Assembly (NCBI GenBank): GCA_947627175.1
Contig: CANQVA010000002.1
Location: forward strand, 151,084 to 215,083
Length of the DNA stretch: 64,000 bases
Origin: an uncultured Ruminococcus sp.
Lineage (GTDB): Bacteria; Bacillota; Clostridia; Oscillospirales; Ruminococcaceae
Direction: 5' to 3'
Positions 42,222 through 51,668 of this stretch are shown in pieces. Within the stretch, counting starts at the first letter, position 1; each line of letters opens with the position of its first letter. The notes under the pieces are model-generated. The model did not search any database. It was not told the DNA's origin and was given only the letters and a program-made list of their open reading frames with translations. Position numbers and translations under genes: made by a program.

Positions 42222-43811
42222 ATGAACTTGACTATTTCTATCGTCCTTATTATAGCTGCACTTATAGTAGGTGCTGTTGTTGCCGGTTTTATTACTTACA
42301 ACAAGGCGTACCAAAAGGGCGTTGACGCAGGTATCGAACAGCGTAAACAACAAGCTGAATCTGTTATAGGTTCGGCTGAAAAACAGGCAGAACGTATAAT
42401 TGAGGACGCTAAAAGGGATGCTGATAACAAGAAAAAAAGTACGTTAGTTGAAGCTAAAGATGAAATCCATAAACTTCGCACAGAAGCAGATAAAGAAATC
42501 AAGGAACGCAGAGCAGAGTTGTCCCGTCAGGAAAGACGTATGCAACAAAAAGAGGAAAATCTTGACAGGAAAAATGATAATCTTGAAAGAAAAGATGATA
42601 TCCTCAATCAGAAAATTAAATCTGCTGACGAAAAACTTAAAGATGCAGAAGCTATTAAGAAAAGTCAAATGGACGTTCTTGAAAAAATTTCAGGATTTAC
42701 GCAGGAGCAGGCAAAAGAATACATAATTTCAAAACTTGAAGATGACCTCATACACGAAAAGGCTGTTAAAGTTGCAGCTTATGAACAGCAAATTAAAGAT
42801 GAGTGCCACGAAAAAGCAAGAAGTTATATTTCTCTCGCTATAGCAAAAGTCGCATCAGACCAAGTGTCAGAAGCTGCCGTTTCTGTTGTTCCTCTTCCGA
42901 ATGATGAAATGAAAGGACGCATTATAGGACGTGAAGGCAGAAATATCCGTACCCTCGAAAGCCTCACCGGCGTTGACCTTATTATTGACGATACCCCGGA
43001 AGCTATCACTCTCTCGTGCTTTGACCAGATTCGCCGTGAAGTCGCAAGAATTGCCCTTGAAAAACTCATTGCGGACGGCCGTATTCACCCGACACGAATT
43101 GAAGAAATGGTTGAAAAGGCTCGCCGTGAAGTTGAATACCGTATAAAACAGGAGGGCGAACGTGCCATTATTGAAACCAATGTTCACGGTATGAACCACG
43201 AACTTGTAAAACTTATCGGCAGACTTAAATTCCGTACAAGTTACAGACAGAATGTGCTTGACCACTCTATCGAAGTTGCCAAACTCTGCGGAGTTCTTGC
43301 TTCTGAACTCGGCGTTGATGCAAATATGGCAAGACGTGCGGGACTTCTCCACGATATCGGAAAAGCTCTTACTTCCGAAATTGAAGGCTCTCATGTACAG
43401 ATAGGTGTGGATGTTTGTAAAAAATACAACGAAAACCCCGTTATTATTCATGCTGTTGAGGCACATCACAACGATGTTGAACCTAAAACAGTTATAGCCT
43501 GCATAGTTCAGGCTGCTGACGCTATCTCCGCCGCAAGACCCGCCGCAAGAAGCGAAAATTATGAAAGCTATATCAAACGACTCCAGAAACTTGAAGAAAT
43601 ATGCACATCATATGACGGCGTTGAAAAATGCTTTGCTGTTCAGGCAGGACGTGAAGTCAGAATCATGGTTGTTCCCGAAATCATCAACGACGAAAAAATG
43701 GTACTCGTTGCAAGACAGATTGCACAACAAATTGAATCTGAAATGGATTACCCCGGACAGATTAAAGTAAATCTTATTCGTGAAAGCAGAGTTACTGATT
43801 ACGCTAAATAA
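42222..43811 (+). CDS. rny: Ribonuclease Y
   Basis: The ORF track extends 44 codons too far upstream. The ATG at 42222 follows AAAGGAGG and gives 529 residues, the family length. One N-terminal membrane helix (residues about 5-27) is followed by a long coiled coil (30-210) and a KH domain with [34 protein letters not shown]. The HD domain has the catalytic histidine-aspartate pairs [14 protein letters not shown] and [12 protein letters not shown]. It initiates mRNA decay as a membrane-bound endonuclease. An earlier ATG at 42213 sits only two bases after the Shine-Dalgarno sequence and is rejected. Confidence 0.97.
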   Translation: MNLTISIVLIIAALIVGAVVAGFITYNKAYQKGVDAGIEQRKQQAESVIGSAEKQAERIIEDAKRDADNKKKSTLVEAKDEIHKLRTEADKEIKERRAELSRQERRMQQKEENLDRKNDNLERKDDILNQKIKSADEKLKDAEAIKKSQMDVLEKISGFTQEQAKEYIISKLEDDLIHEKAVKVAAYEQQIKDECHEKARSYISLAIAKVASDQVSEAAVSVVPLPNDEMKGRIIGREGRNIRTLESLTGVDLIIDDTPEAITLSCFDQIRREVARIALEKLIADGRIHPTRIEEMVEKARREVEYRIKQEGERAIIETNVHGMNHELVKLIGRLKFRTSYRQNVLDHSIEVAKLCGVLASELGVDANMARRAGLLHDIGKALTSEIEGSHVQIGVDVCKKYNENPVIIHAVEAHHNDVEPKTVIACIVQAADAISAARPAARSENYESYIKRLQKLEEICTSYDGVEKCFAVQAGREVRIMVVPEIINDEKMVLVARQIAQQIESEMDYPGQIKVNLIRESRVTDYAK

Positions 43812-43820
43812 ATTAACGTG

Positions 43821-43850
43821 ATGCGGACGGTAATAACCGTCCGCATTTTT
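43821..43850 (+). terminator. Terminator after rny
   Basis: ATGCGGACGGT-AATA-ACCGTCCGCAT is a perfect 11-base-pair stem followed by TTTTG. It separates rny from the dockerin protease. Confidence 0.92.
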
Positions 43851-43880
43851 GATAAAAATTATATAAAGGAGATGCAAATC

Positions 43881-45608
43881 ATGAAAAAAAGTTCATTCAG
43901 AAAAAAATTGATAACATTATCCGCAACAATTTCTGTTTCGGTATGTTCAATATCAATGCCTGTATTTGCCGGCTGGCAACAAATAGGCTGTATGGGAGAC
44001 CTTAACAATGATGCTCAGGTAAATATTGCTGACTTGCTCCTACTCTCAAAATATATTCTGAATCAAATCTCCCTTACATCAGAAAATTCTTATCATGTAA
44101 ACTATAACTACTATTCCATAAACGGAAAAGAAGCAGACAATTCCCTTGAATACCTGCAAACCGCCGATATAAATCAGGACGGAAAAATTGATATATTTGA
44201 TTTGATTATGATGCGGAAATATGTTATAAACAAATGGGCTGACCCTGTTTACAGCTGGTCGGACAAAACGGAAACTTCTTCATCAACTTCAACTGAAACT
44301 ACAACAACTTCTACAACTTCTACACAAGATTCGGAAACAACTTCTTCAACAACGACCACAACAACTGTTACGTCAGAATTTATTGAACCTCCCGTTAAAG
44401 ATTTATATGGTTCTCTTCCCTCACAGAACGATGCGGAACTTGTAATATTCTATGTAGATTTTCCCGATTGTCCTTATACATATGAACCATCTACAGAAGA
44501 AATAGAAAAAATGGCTTTCGGTGATGAAAGCACATATGACAAAAACTATCCGTTTGAGAGTATGTCATCATTCTATGAACGTTCTTCAAAGGGTAGTATG
44601 AAACTTGACGGAAAAGTTTTCCGCTATACTACAAAAGAAAACAAATCAGCTTATGAGGGCGATATATATCATGTAAATCTGATAAACGAAGTTTTTCAGG
44701 CGTTTGAAAACAGCGAGGACTTTACTCAATTTGACGGCAACGGCGATAAAATAATTGATGCAACTCTTATATCTGTACCTGAAGAAGCCGGTCAGGAAAA
44801 CTGGTGGCCTGCTGCCGGACAGTATGGCGGACAAAATGGACTGAAAGTTGACGGTATGTCTGTAGGTCATGTCATAGTAGGAAATGCACAGATAGAAAGC
44901 AAAACCGACTACAAGAACTTCAACAGCAGTTATGTCCATGAATTGGGTCATTGTATGGGATTGCCCGATTTTTACCTCTATAACGGCGAAAAAGATTTTG
45001 AAGGTATGCACGGTTCAGCAGGCTATGACCTTATGGATGAGGCGACCTCCGATTTATCAGCAGTTTCAAAACTCATGCTTGGTTGGTTCAAAAAAAATCA
45101 AGTGGAAGTTTATGACAGTTCAGCAGGTACACAAACTTTTACCCTTACAAATGCACAGACTGAAAACGGCAATTGTGTAATTATTCCGTGCGGAAAACTT
45201 GAAGAAAATTATTATTCTGAATTTTTCATAGTAGAATACACAACACTTGACGTAAACAACAGCAGTCTTAAAAAAGATTTCTGGTGGAGACCGACAGGAA
45301 GCGGTATACGTGTACTTCATGTAAACGGTGAAATATGCGATAACTACGGTTGGAAGTACTGGAAATATGCAAGCGGTCAGAATGATGCTACAAACAACGA
45401 CGACGGCAAACGTTTTGTAAGGGTTATAGATGATACAGATACAGATAATCTTTATAAAACGGGGGACGTGATTGACAGCAGTATTTCAGGGTTCAATTGG
45501 TATGACGATGACGGAAATCAGACTGTTGACCCTAAAATTAAAATAACCGTTGGAGAACAGACTGACGACAACTACACAATAACAATTTCAACAGTTTCAG
45601 AAAAATAA
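43881..45608 (+). CDS. Secreted M6-like metalloprotease with N-terminal dockerin
   Basis: The ATG at 43881 follows AAAGGAG and starts a signal peptide (MKKSSFRKKLITLSATISVSVCSISMPVFA); the ORF-track start 21 codons earlier is rejected. The mature protein starts with a type I dockerin: GDLNNDAQVNIADLLLLSKYILNQ and ADINQDGKIDIFDLIMMRKYVINK (about residues 38-128), two F-hand calcium loops. A Ser/Thr-rich linker (about 135-170) follows, then the protease domain with zinc motif HELGHCMGLPDF (H-E-x2-H-x2-G-x-P-D) and a GYDLMDE Met-turn. The M6 class includes immune inhibitor A. The dockerin should attach it to a cohesin-bearing scaffold. N-terminal placement is unusual, as most dockerins lie at the C-terminus. 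Confidence 0.92.
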   Translation: MKKSSFRKKLITLSATISVSVCSISMPVFAGWQQIGCMGDLNNDAQVNIADLLLLSKYILNQISLTSENSYHVNYNYYSINGKEADNSLEYLQTADINQDGKIDIFDLIMMRKYVINKWADPVYSWSDKTETSSSTSTETTTTSTTSTQDSETTSSTTTTTTVTSEFIEPPVKDLYGSLPSQNDAELVIFYVDFPDCPYTYEPSTEEIEKMAFGDESTYDKNYPFESMSSFYERSSKGSMKLDGKVFRYTTKENKSAYEGDIYHVNLINEVFQAFENSEDFTQFDGNGDKIIDATLISVPEEAGQENWWPAAGQYGGQNGLKVDGMSVGHVIVGNAQIESKTDYKNFNSSYVHELGHCMGLPDFYLYNGEKDFEGMHGSAGYDLMDEATSDLSAVSKLMLGWFKKNQVEVYDSSAGTQTFTLTNAQTENGNCVIIPCGKLEENYYSEFFIVEYTTLDVNNSSLKKDFWWRPTGSGIRVLHVNGEICDNYGWKYWKYASGQNDATNNDDGKRFVRVIDDTDTDNLYKTGDVIDSSISGFNWYDDDGNQTVDPKIKITVGEQTDDNYTITISTVSEK

Positions 45609-45626
45609 AAAGAAGGGTTTTTAAAA

Positions 45627-47036
45627 ATGTCAAAGCAATTATTTAATACAACGGAAAAATCTAACTTCATTCTTAATATGACTGAAGAAAAATATTCACA
45701 GCTCGCATCTTTTGGTCTTTCGGCTGCTTGTTTCACAACGGCATTATTTGCTGTTATACCTGAATTTGTTGACAAACTTTCCTATTCGATAGTATCGGGC
45801 GGATTGGCAGTATCAGGTGTAATATGCATGATTCTTGCACTTATTGCAATTATGAAAAAATATGTAAAAAGAATTTTTCCTGTATGTGCTTTCGGTGCAA
45901 TGATTCTATGGGGCGTTATTTCGCTGATAAATTCATATTCGGTAAGCGTTTCATTTTACGGCTTTTCAGGACGTGGGGAGGGACTTCTCGCCATTATATT
46001 CTATTTCGGATTCTTTATAACCGCAATTTCAGTAAAACGTGAAAAAGCTGTAAATATAATAATAAATTCCGTTATAGCGTCGGGACTTTTTCATTCTGTT
46101 TTCGCTCTGATTCAGGTATTTACAGGGAAATTAAGCCATTACCGCTTTGTGTTCCTTAAAATAAAAACCTGTTCGGCAAGTGGTCTGGCACAGTCGCCTA
46201 TTTTTCTTGCAATGGTTCTTAGTCTTTCACTTACAGCATCACTTATAATGAGTATAACAACAAAAAGCAAAAAGAAACGTATTTTTTATATCATAAGTTC
46301 ATGTATATTTTCATTTGTAATGATGTTTACATATTCACTTGTGGGAATAGTCGGAATTATTTTAGGAATAATTTCCGCCGTTGCGGTTGTATTCATTTCA
46401 GATTGTCCGAAAATAAGAATTATTTCAATACTTTCGGCAATTGTTCCTGCTGTTATATCAGTAATTATTGTAAATGCCGGACTTATTGGTGATATTTCTT
46501 CTTATAAACTGTATGATGGTTATACGCTTTGGTGGGCTGATTCTTATATGCGTATTTCCGCAAGCGGTGACTATGATAAAGATAAAGTTAATATATCAGA
46601 TATATCAGATGTTTATAAATATCTTAATAACAAAACTGTAGATATAATACGCAAATATCCCCTTACGGGAACAGGCCCTGAACAACTTGTATATCCTCAA
46701 CTTTACACATACGGCAATGTTGACCCAGAACTTAATGATATAAATGAAATTGTATCAGTAAATTATGGAACTTTTGATAAAGTTTACAATGAATATCTGT
46801 ACACCGCCGCAACACGTGGCATTCCCTCACTTATTGCACTTTTATTTATATTTGGCTCGGTACTGGTCAGCGGTTTCAGAAAAATAAAAAAATCACCGAC
46901 TGATACAACTGTCTGTACGTTTATGATGTTTGTATGCGGAATTATCATATTCTTCATAAGCTGCGGAAATATAACGTTTTCGCCTGTATTCTGGAGTATA
47001 GCCGGATTATTGATATGTTCGCCAAAAAAAGAATAA
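45627..47036 (+). CDS. O-antigen ligase/polymerase-like membrane protein (Wzy_C type)
   Basis: The 469-residue protein has about ten to twelve membrane helices. The central segment (SFYGFSGRGEGLLAIIFYFGFFITAISVK) and the long outer loop YPLTGTGPEQLVYPQLYTYGNVDPELND match the Wzy/WaaL pattern, in which G-x-G-P-E/x is conserved. These enzymes join lipid-linked glycans. The gene lies 18 bases after the dockerin protease, so it may be co-transcribed, although the functions are unrelated. A glycosylated cellulosome protein is one possible substrate; that is speculation. Confidence 0.8.
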   Translation: MSKQLFNTTEKSNFILNMTEEKYSQLASFGLSAACFTTALFAVIPEFVDKLSYSIVSGGLAVSGVICMILALIAIMKKYVKRIFPVCAFGAMILWGVISLINSYSVSVSFYGFSGRGEGLLAIIFYFGFFITAISVKREKAVNIIINSVIASGLFHSVFALIQVFTGKLSHYRFVFLKIKTCSASGLAQSPIFLAMVLSLSLTASLIMSITTKSKKKRIFYIISSCIFSFVMMFTYSLVGIVGIILGIISAVAVVFISDCPKIRIISILSAIVPAVISVIIVNAGLIGDISSYKLYDGYTLWWADSYMRISASGDYDKDKVNISDISDVYKYLNNKTVDIIRKYPLTGTGPEQLVYPQLYTYGNVDPELNDINEIVSVNYGTFDKVYNEYLYTAATRGIPSLIALLFIFGSVLVSGFRKIKKSPTDTTVCTFMMFVCGIIIFFISCGNITFSPVFWSIAGLLICSPKKE

Positions 47037-47066
47037 TTATCGTGAGTTCAGGCTAACAAAAAAGTA

Positions 47067-47095
47067 TTGATTTTTTTCTGTAAATATGATAAAAT
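47067..47095 (+). promoter_or_regulatory. Promoter of the ferredoxin gene
   Basis: TTGATT (47067-47072) and TAAAAT (47090-47095) are 17 bases apart, about 45 bases before the ATG at 47140. Confidence 0.75.
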
Positions 47096-47139
47096 GTATT
47101 TACGGATTTATTCCTGAAAAATTTCGGAGGTGAATTGTT

Positions 47140-47310
47140 ATGGCATATATTATTAGTGATGATTGCATCAGCTGCGGTGCTTGTGCTGCTGAATGTCCTG
47201 TTGACGCTATTTCAGAGGGCGACGGAAAATATGTTATTGATGCTGATGCTTGTGTAGAATGCGGTGCTTGTGCAGGAGTTTGTCCTGTTGCTGCTCCTCA
47301 GGCTGAATAA
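47140..47310 (+). CDS. 2[4Fe-4S] ferredoxin (56 residues, not in ORF track)
   Basis: The ATG follows CGGAGGTGAATTGTT and the frame ends TAA at 47310. The translation begins MAYIISDDCISCGACAAECPVDA and contains two classic C-x2-C-x2-C-x3-C-P motifs (CISCGACAAECP and CVECGACAGVCP), each binding one [4Fe-4S] cluster. At 56 residues it matches clostridial ferredoxins. It carries electrons for pyruvate-ferredoxin oxidoreductase, hydrogenase or nitrogenase-type partners in the cytosol. It is a single-gene unit with its own promoter and terminator. Confidence 0.97.
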   Translation: MAYIISDDCISCGACAAECPVDAISEGDGKYVIDADACVECGACAGVCPVAAPQAE

Positions 47311-47331
47311 TTTTACATAATGTGCAAAGAT

Positions 47332-47363
47332 AAGCAGTTCCTTGCGGAACTGTTTATTTTTTT
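47332..47363 (+). terminator. Terminator after ferredoxin
   Basis: CAGTTCC-TTGC-GGAACTG is a seven-base-pair stem with a T-run (TTTATTTTTTTC). The T-run abuts the next promoter's -35 (TTGACA at 47365). Confidence 0.9.
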
Positions 47364-47364
47364 C

Positions 47365-47394
47365 TTGACAATATATATTGTTATGTGTTATACT
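47365..47394 (+). promoter_or_regulatory. Promoter of the DUF4352-like lipoprotein gene
   Basis: TTGACA (47365-47370) and TATACT (47389-47394) have an 18-base spacer. The ATG at 47452 follows GGAGGATTTATA. Confidence 0.8.
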
Positions 47395-47451
47395 ATAAGC
47401 ATACATGAAAAAATTAAAAACCGGATAAACACTCACATGGAGGATTTATAA

Positions 47452-48081
47452 ATGAGAAAATTAAAACTTACCGCAATTATTCTTGCAATGGCAATTTCTG
47501 CCGTATCGGCTTTTTCCTGTTCGGATAAAACTTCCGATAGTTCAAATCTCCCAAACGGGGAAATTTCATATATTGACCCGAATCAATCTGTACAAGATGA
47601 GCCTAATAAATATTCAAGAAACGCAAACAAGACAAATTCAGCTTTCGGGCAGGAAATGGAAGTAAACAGTACTGCTTTTACTCTTAATTCCGTTGTAAGA
47701 GTACCTTCCCCGGCAGGTGACTGCGATTATATTTATATTAACATTACCATAAAAAATAAGGCAGATGTTGAATATCAGGTATGGGCATTGAATAATTTCT
47801 TTATAGCACTCCCCGACGGAAAAGAAATTTCATATGATGTGCGTACAACGCTTTATGCAAATAGTAATAATTTTACTAAATGTATTGAAGAACCCGTTAC
47901 AATTCCCGCAAACGGCGAATTTACTGGTTTTCTTGCAGGCGGTTTTGCAGTTCCGTCAGGAACAGATTCTTTCACAGTCGGATTTTTCCCGACGCTTAAC
48001 AATGAAATTGATAAATCGCAAGTTATACTCTCACCTGTAAGTGCTGAAAATATAAGCACAGATGATTCAGTACTTAAATAA
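47452..48081 (+). CDS. Lipoprotein with DUF4352-like immunoglobulin-fold domain
   Basis: The 209-residue protein has a lipoprotein signal peptide (MAISAVSAFSC, cysteine about 23) and a Ser/Asn-rich linker. The beta-sandwich domain (about residues 65-190, with SAFGQEMEVNSTAFTLNSVVRVPSP, DYIYINITIKNKADVEYQV and PANGEFTGFLAGGFAVPSG) resembles DUF4352, a common Gram-positive surface domain of unclear role. Nothing nearby suggests a partner. Confidence 0.75.
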   Translation: MRKLKLTAIILAMAISAVSAFSCSDKTSDSSNLPNGEISYIDPNQSVQDEPNKYSRNANKTNSAFGQEMEVNSTAFTLNSVVRVPSPAGDCDYIYINITIKNKADVEYQVWALNNFFIALPDGKEISYDVRTTLYANSNNFTKCIEEPVTIPANGEFTGFLAGGFAVPSGTDSFTVGFFPTLNNEIDKSQVILSPVSAENISTDDSVLK

Positions 48082-48105
48082 ATAATAACACGGAAAACTG
48101 ATAGT

Positions 48106-48136
48106 CCCCTGCTCCCATCAGCAGGGGAATTTTTAT
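48106..48136. terminator. Terminator between the lipoprotein and flippase genes
   Basis: CCCCTGCT-CCCATC-AGCAGGGG is a perfect eight-base-pair stem followed by AATTTTTATT. It overlaps the last codon of the convergent flippase gene, which stops at 48133. Confidence 0.88.
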
Positions 48137-49734
48137 TCAAGAACAATTTTTCCCGAACGTCTTATACCTGAACCACAAATGGCAAGCACTGATATATAAA
48201 TTATTCCTCCGACTGCAACCGACAAGGCAAGTACACTGAATCCGTTCATTCCTAATCTCTGTGTAACTCCTGAAACAAGATACGCTGAACCTGCACACAT
48301 TGCACCTGCATATAAAATCACTGCAAACGGCATTATTTTAAGGCTTATACCTGAATATTTTATGTATAGTTTAAGTGATATAATAAGTATTACCGCATAG
48401 CATAACGACGTTGACACCGCCGCACCGTCAATGCTTATCAACGGTATAAGAATTATATTTCCAATAAGTTTTATTACAGTGCCGAGAATCATTATTTTCA
48501 TAGGCAATGCTACTTTTCCTATAGCCTGTAACATACTGAAAAGAGGAAACGATACACACAAGCATACCATACCCGGCATAAGAAGTCTTAAAGAATTTAT
48601 ACATATTTCCGTTTCTTCCGTCTGCTTAGGAAAAAGAAATCCCAATATTTCAGGTGCAAGTATTGCTATTCCGAAAGCTGACGGCACTGCAATAACAGCA
48701 GATGCAAGCAACGCCTGCATACTGTTTTCCGAAAGTGATTTTATATCCCTGTTTTCCCATGCCTCCGTTATGCACGGCAAAACACCTTTTCCAAGCATAT
48801 TAGTGACAGATGGAACAAGATTGAAAACAGTCAGTGCAATGCCGGCAAATGAACCATAAATAAAATCGGGCATTTCTTTTTCTGATACAGATACATTTAT
48901 TCTGCTACCAAAATGCGATATACAGCCAATAACAGTCCACATATCTATAAGTGCGGTAAGATTTGTAACTACCGCACTTATTCCCGTTGGAATTGCATTG
49001 ACGGCAAGTTCACGAACAATGTCACTGCGTTTCATAACAGTATTTTCTCCGCCTGAAAAAGTATTTTTTCCGAAAATTCTCATAAATCCGAAAAATAACG
49101 TTGCACCGGCAGATGACAGAGTGACACCGAGTATTCCGGCAGCAGCCGCAATTGCTCTTGTATCTGTAATTTCAGGAAAATAAACCATTATTTCATTACT
49201 GTTTTTTGTTACATATCCGCAAAGAAATAGACCTGCGAAAACTTTTACAATTCCCTCTATTACTTGTGAAAATGCTGTAGGGTACATATTGCTCATACCC
49301 TCATAATATCCACGCTCAACAGACATTATACAACCGAAAAATACAGACGGCGATATCATGGCAACAGCCAATGATGCTTCCGTACTTCCGGCAGAATATA
49401 CGCTGAAAGACTTTGACAGCAGAAATGTTACAGCACTACCGACAAGTCCCACGGCAGAAAATAATATCAATGCCGTATTCCGTACTTTCTTTGCATTTTT
49501 ATACATTCCGAGAGCAATACTTTGTGCTGTCATTCGTGCGACGGCTGAAGAAAGCCCCGTGACGGTTAGTGCGTAAATCGGCATGAAAAGACTATATGCA
49601 CAGCTGAAATAACTCATTCCTACACCGCCTAACAGATTTGTAAGCGGTATTTTAAATAATGCCCCCAGTGCTTTTGCAGCTGCTGCCGAAAGCATAAGTA
49701 TCAGCGAACCTTTCAAAAAATTCTGTTTTTTCAA
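48133..49734 (-). CDS. SpoVB/MurJ-like polysaccharide or lipid II flippase (MOP superfamily)
   Basis: The ORF track begins at 49794. The TTG at 49734, five bases after AAAGGGTGAT, gives LKKQNFLKGSLILMLSAAAAKALGALFKIPLTNLLGGVGMSYFSCAYSLFMPIYALTVTGLSSAVARMTAQ (533 residues), the canonical SpoVB-like start. About fourteen helices follow. Spore-former SpoVB, Wzx and MurJ are related; SpoVB moves lipid II in spore cortex formation, MurJ in vegetative growth. The absence of nearby murein or capsule genes leaves the role open. Confidence 0.85.
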   Translation of the reverse strand: MKKQNFLKGSLILMLSAAAAKALGALFKIPLTNLLGGVGMSYFSCAYSLFMPIYALTVTGLSSAVARMTAQSIALGMYKNAKKVRNTALILFSAVGLVGSAVTFLLSKSFSVYSAGSTEASLAVAMISPSVFFGCIMSVERGYYEGMSNMYPTAFSQVIEGIVKVFAGLFLCGYVTKNSNEIMVYFPEITDTRAIAAAAGILGVTLSSAGATLFFGFMRIFGKNTFSGGENTVMKRSDIVRELAVNAIPTGISAVVTNLTALIDMWTVIGCISHFGSRINVSVSEKEMPDFIYGSFAGIALTVFNLVPSVTNMLGKGVLPCITEAWENRDIKSLSENSMQALLASAVIAVPSAFGIAILAPEILGFLFPKQTEETEICINSLRLLMPGMVCLCVSFPLFSMLQAIGKVALPMKIMILGTVIKLIGNIILIPLISIDGAAVSTSLCYAVILIISLKLYIKYSGISLKIMPFAVILYAGAMCAGSAYLVSGVTQRLGMNGFSVLALSVAVGGIIYISVLAICGSGIRRSGKIVLE

Positions 49735-49805
49735 AAAATCACCCTTTACAATTACAGTCATTAAGAAAATTAAATTCAATTTTCTTGTTTTCACAAAAAT
49801 ATATG

Positions 49806-49834
49806 TTGCAGAATCAGAAAATATGTGGTATAAT
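49806..49834 (+). promoter_or_regulatory. Promoter of the aminotransferase-trpS operon
   Basis: TTGCAG (49806-49811) and TATAAT (49829-49834) are 17 bases apart, about 67 bases before the ATG at 49902. Confidence 0.8.
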
Positions 49835-49901
49835 ATAAAATAAGCTGTTTTCAGTTTCCAAATTCACATAAATGACATAAAATGAAAGGCTGGTTTTAAA
49901 A

Positions 49902-51095
49902 ATGAACTATAAATTTTCTGATAAAGTCACAAAGCTACAGGCTTCAGCTATCAGAGAAATTCTCAAATTTACATCAGTCCCCGGTGTAATCTCCTTTGCG
50001 GCAGGAAATCCTGCTCCCGAGGCGTTTCCGACGGAAAGAATCGCAGAAATTTCTGCTGAACTTCTTAGAGATGACCCGATTCTTGCGTTGCAGTACAACA
50101 TCACTGAGGGATATGCTCCGTTAAGGGATTTTCTGAAAAAGTGGCTTGCATCAAAAAAATGCTATAATGCAGACTTTGACGACATTATTGTAACGTCAGG
50201 CGGTCAGCAGGCTAACGAACTTTCATGTAAAGTACTTCTTAATGAGGGTGAAACACTACTTTGTGAGTCACCGTGCTTTATAGGTTCTCTTAATGCTTTC
50301 CGTTCTTATAATGTTAATCTCTGCGGTGTTGACATGGACGACGACGGCATAAATCTTGAAAAACTTGAAAATGCCGTTAAAACTCAGAAAAACGTAAAAA
50401 TGCTTTATGTTATCCCGAATTTCCAGAACCCGACAGGCAGAACAATGTCACTTGAAAAAAGAAAAGCTGTCTATGAGCTCGCCTGCAAATATGACTTTAT
50501 CATTCTTGAGGACGACCCATACGGTGAACTTCGTTTTGCAGGTGAAAACATTCCGACAATAAAAAGTCTTGACACGGAAGGACGTGTTATTTATTCAAGT
50601 ACGTTTTCAAAAATTCTTTCGTCAGGTTTCAGAACGGGTTTTGTTTCCGCACCTTCTGAAATTATACAGAAAATTGTTGTCTGCAAACAGGTTTCAGACG
50701 TTCATTCAAACATATGGGCACAAGTTGTTGCACAACGTTTTATGACTACTGTAAACCTTGATGAACATTTTGCAAGTCTGCGTAAAATTTATAAAAAGAA
50801 GTGCGATATTATGTGTTCATACATTGACGGCGGATTTTCTGAAAAAATTTCTTATGTCAGACCGGAGGGCGGGCTTTTTGTATGGTGTACACTCCCCGAT
50901 GACTGCGATATGAATGATTTCTGTAAAAAAGCCATTCAGGAATACAAAATTGCTGTTGTTCCCGGAAATGCGTTTAATATTGACGAATCTGAAAAAAGTC
51001 ATTCATTCCGCCTGAATTATTCCACACCTACAAATGAACAGATTGAAAAGGGTATGGAAATACTCGCAAAAATGACTAAGGATATACTCGGCTAA
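49902..51095 (+). CDS. PLP-dependent aminotransferase, class I/II (2-aminoadipate transaminase-like)
   Basis: The 397-residue enzyme has the fold-type I pattern. It begins ASAIREILKFTSVPGVISFAAGNPAPEAFPTERIA, has the substrate and PLP-phosphate loop TSGGQQANELSC, the NPTGRTMS segment, ILEDDPYGELRF and the Schiff-base lysine in YSSTFSKILSSGFRTG. The arginine binding the alpha-carboxylate lies in SHSFRLNYST. This start and length resemble LysN/MocR-related aminotransferases that use branched or aromatic amino acids. Substrate is not determinable. Confidence 0.9.
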   Translation: MNYKFSDKVTKLQASAIREILKFTSVPGVISFAAGNPAPEAFPTERIAEISAELLRDDPILALQYNITEGYAPLRDFLKKWLASKKCYNADFDDIIVTSGGQQANELSCKVLLNEGETLLCESPCFIGSLNAFRSYNVNLCGVDMDDDGINLEKLENAVKTQKNVKMLYVIPNFQNPTGRTMSLEKRKAVYELACKYDFIILEDDPYGELRFAGENIPTIKSLDTEGRVIYSSTFSKILSSGFRTGFVSAPSEIIQKIVVCKQVSDVHSNIWAQVVAQRFMTTVNLDEHFASLRKIYKKKCDIMCSYIDGGFSEKISYVRPEGGLFVWCTLPDDCDMNDFCKKAIQEYKIAVVPGNAFNIDESEKSHSFRLNYSTPTNEQIEKGMEILAKMTKDILG

Positions 51096-51132
51096 GACCG
51101 ATATCTATATTATAAATGAAAGGAATTTTATT

Positions 51133-51651
51133 ATGCCAAACAGAATGACTGAAAGATATGCCGTAACTCAGAAGTACCTCATGACAAGAGGTCAGGCTAT
51201 CAACTTCCCTGCACGCTTTTTCAATGCAAACTTAAAGAAAAATGAGGTTTTCGGCGTTGTTATTGATATACCAATGTCCCCGACAGTCCTCGCTTCTATG
51301 GTCTGCTTCATCAACGGAGCCGCAAACCTCTATTTCAACAACGGTGGAGAATATACAGGTGCTTCTCAAAAGTACAGAAATCTTGTTCAAGCTGCTCACA
51401 CTCTCGTTGCGAATGCCGGTCAGCTTCTCCCAAGATGTCAGAAAACAAAGTCCTATGACCTTCCGAAAGGAAAAACTCACTATATTTTCCTGCTCACAAA
51501 AAACGCCGTTTACAAGACGGAAATAAAGCCGGGTATTATTCCTGAAACAGAGCCCGAACTCCGTACATTCTATGTACTTTATCAGCGTGTTTTGAATGAA
51601 TTAAGAAGTTGTCAGCTTAAAGACGATGCAGCAGCACGCAACGCAAAATAA
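51133..51651 (+). CDS. Conserved protein of unknown function upstream of trpS
   Basis: The 172-residue protein has no signal peptide or membrane helix. The N-terminus is basic (MPNRMTERYAVTQKYLMTRG), with an alpha/beta core containing VVIDIPMSPTVLASMVCFINGAANLYFNNGGEYTGA and ATHTL-like helices around LVQAAHTLVANAGQLLP. I do not recognise the family. The ribosome-binding site AAAGGAATTTTATT precedes the ATG. It follows the aminotransferase by 37 bases and precedes trpS by 17, so it is in the same operon. Confidence 0.7.
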   Translation: MPNRMTERYAVTQKYLMTRGQAINFPARFFNANLKKNEVFGVVIDIPMSPTVLASMVCFINGAANLYFNNGGEYTGASQKYRNLVQAAHTLVANAGQLLPRCQKTKSYDLPKGKTHYIFLLTKNAVYKTEIKPGIIPETEPELRTFYVLYQRVLNELRSCQLKDDAAARNAK

Positions 51652-51668
51652 GGAGGATGTAATTCTGA

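Noticed and set aside
51652-51668. T-box leader upstream of trpS
   Set aside because: Only 17 bases separate the genes; there is no room for a T-box and no promoter was seen.
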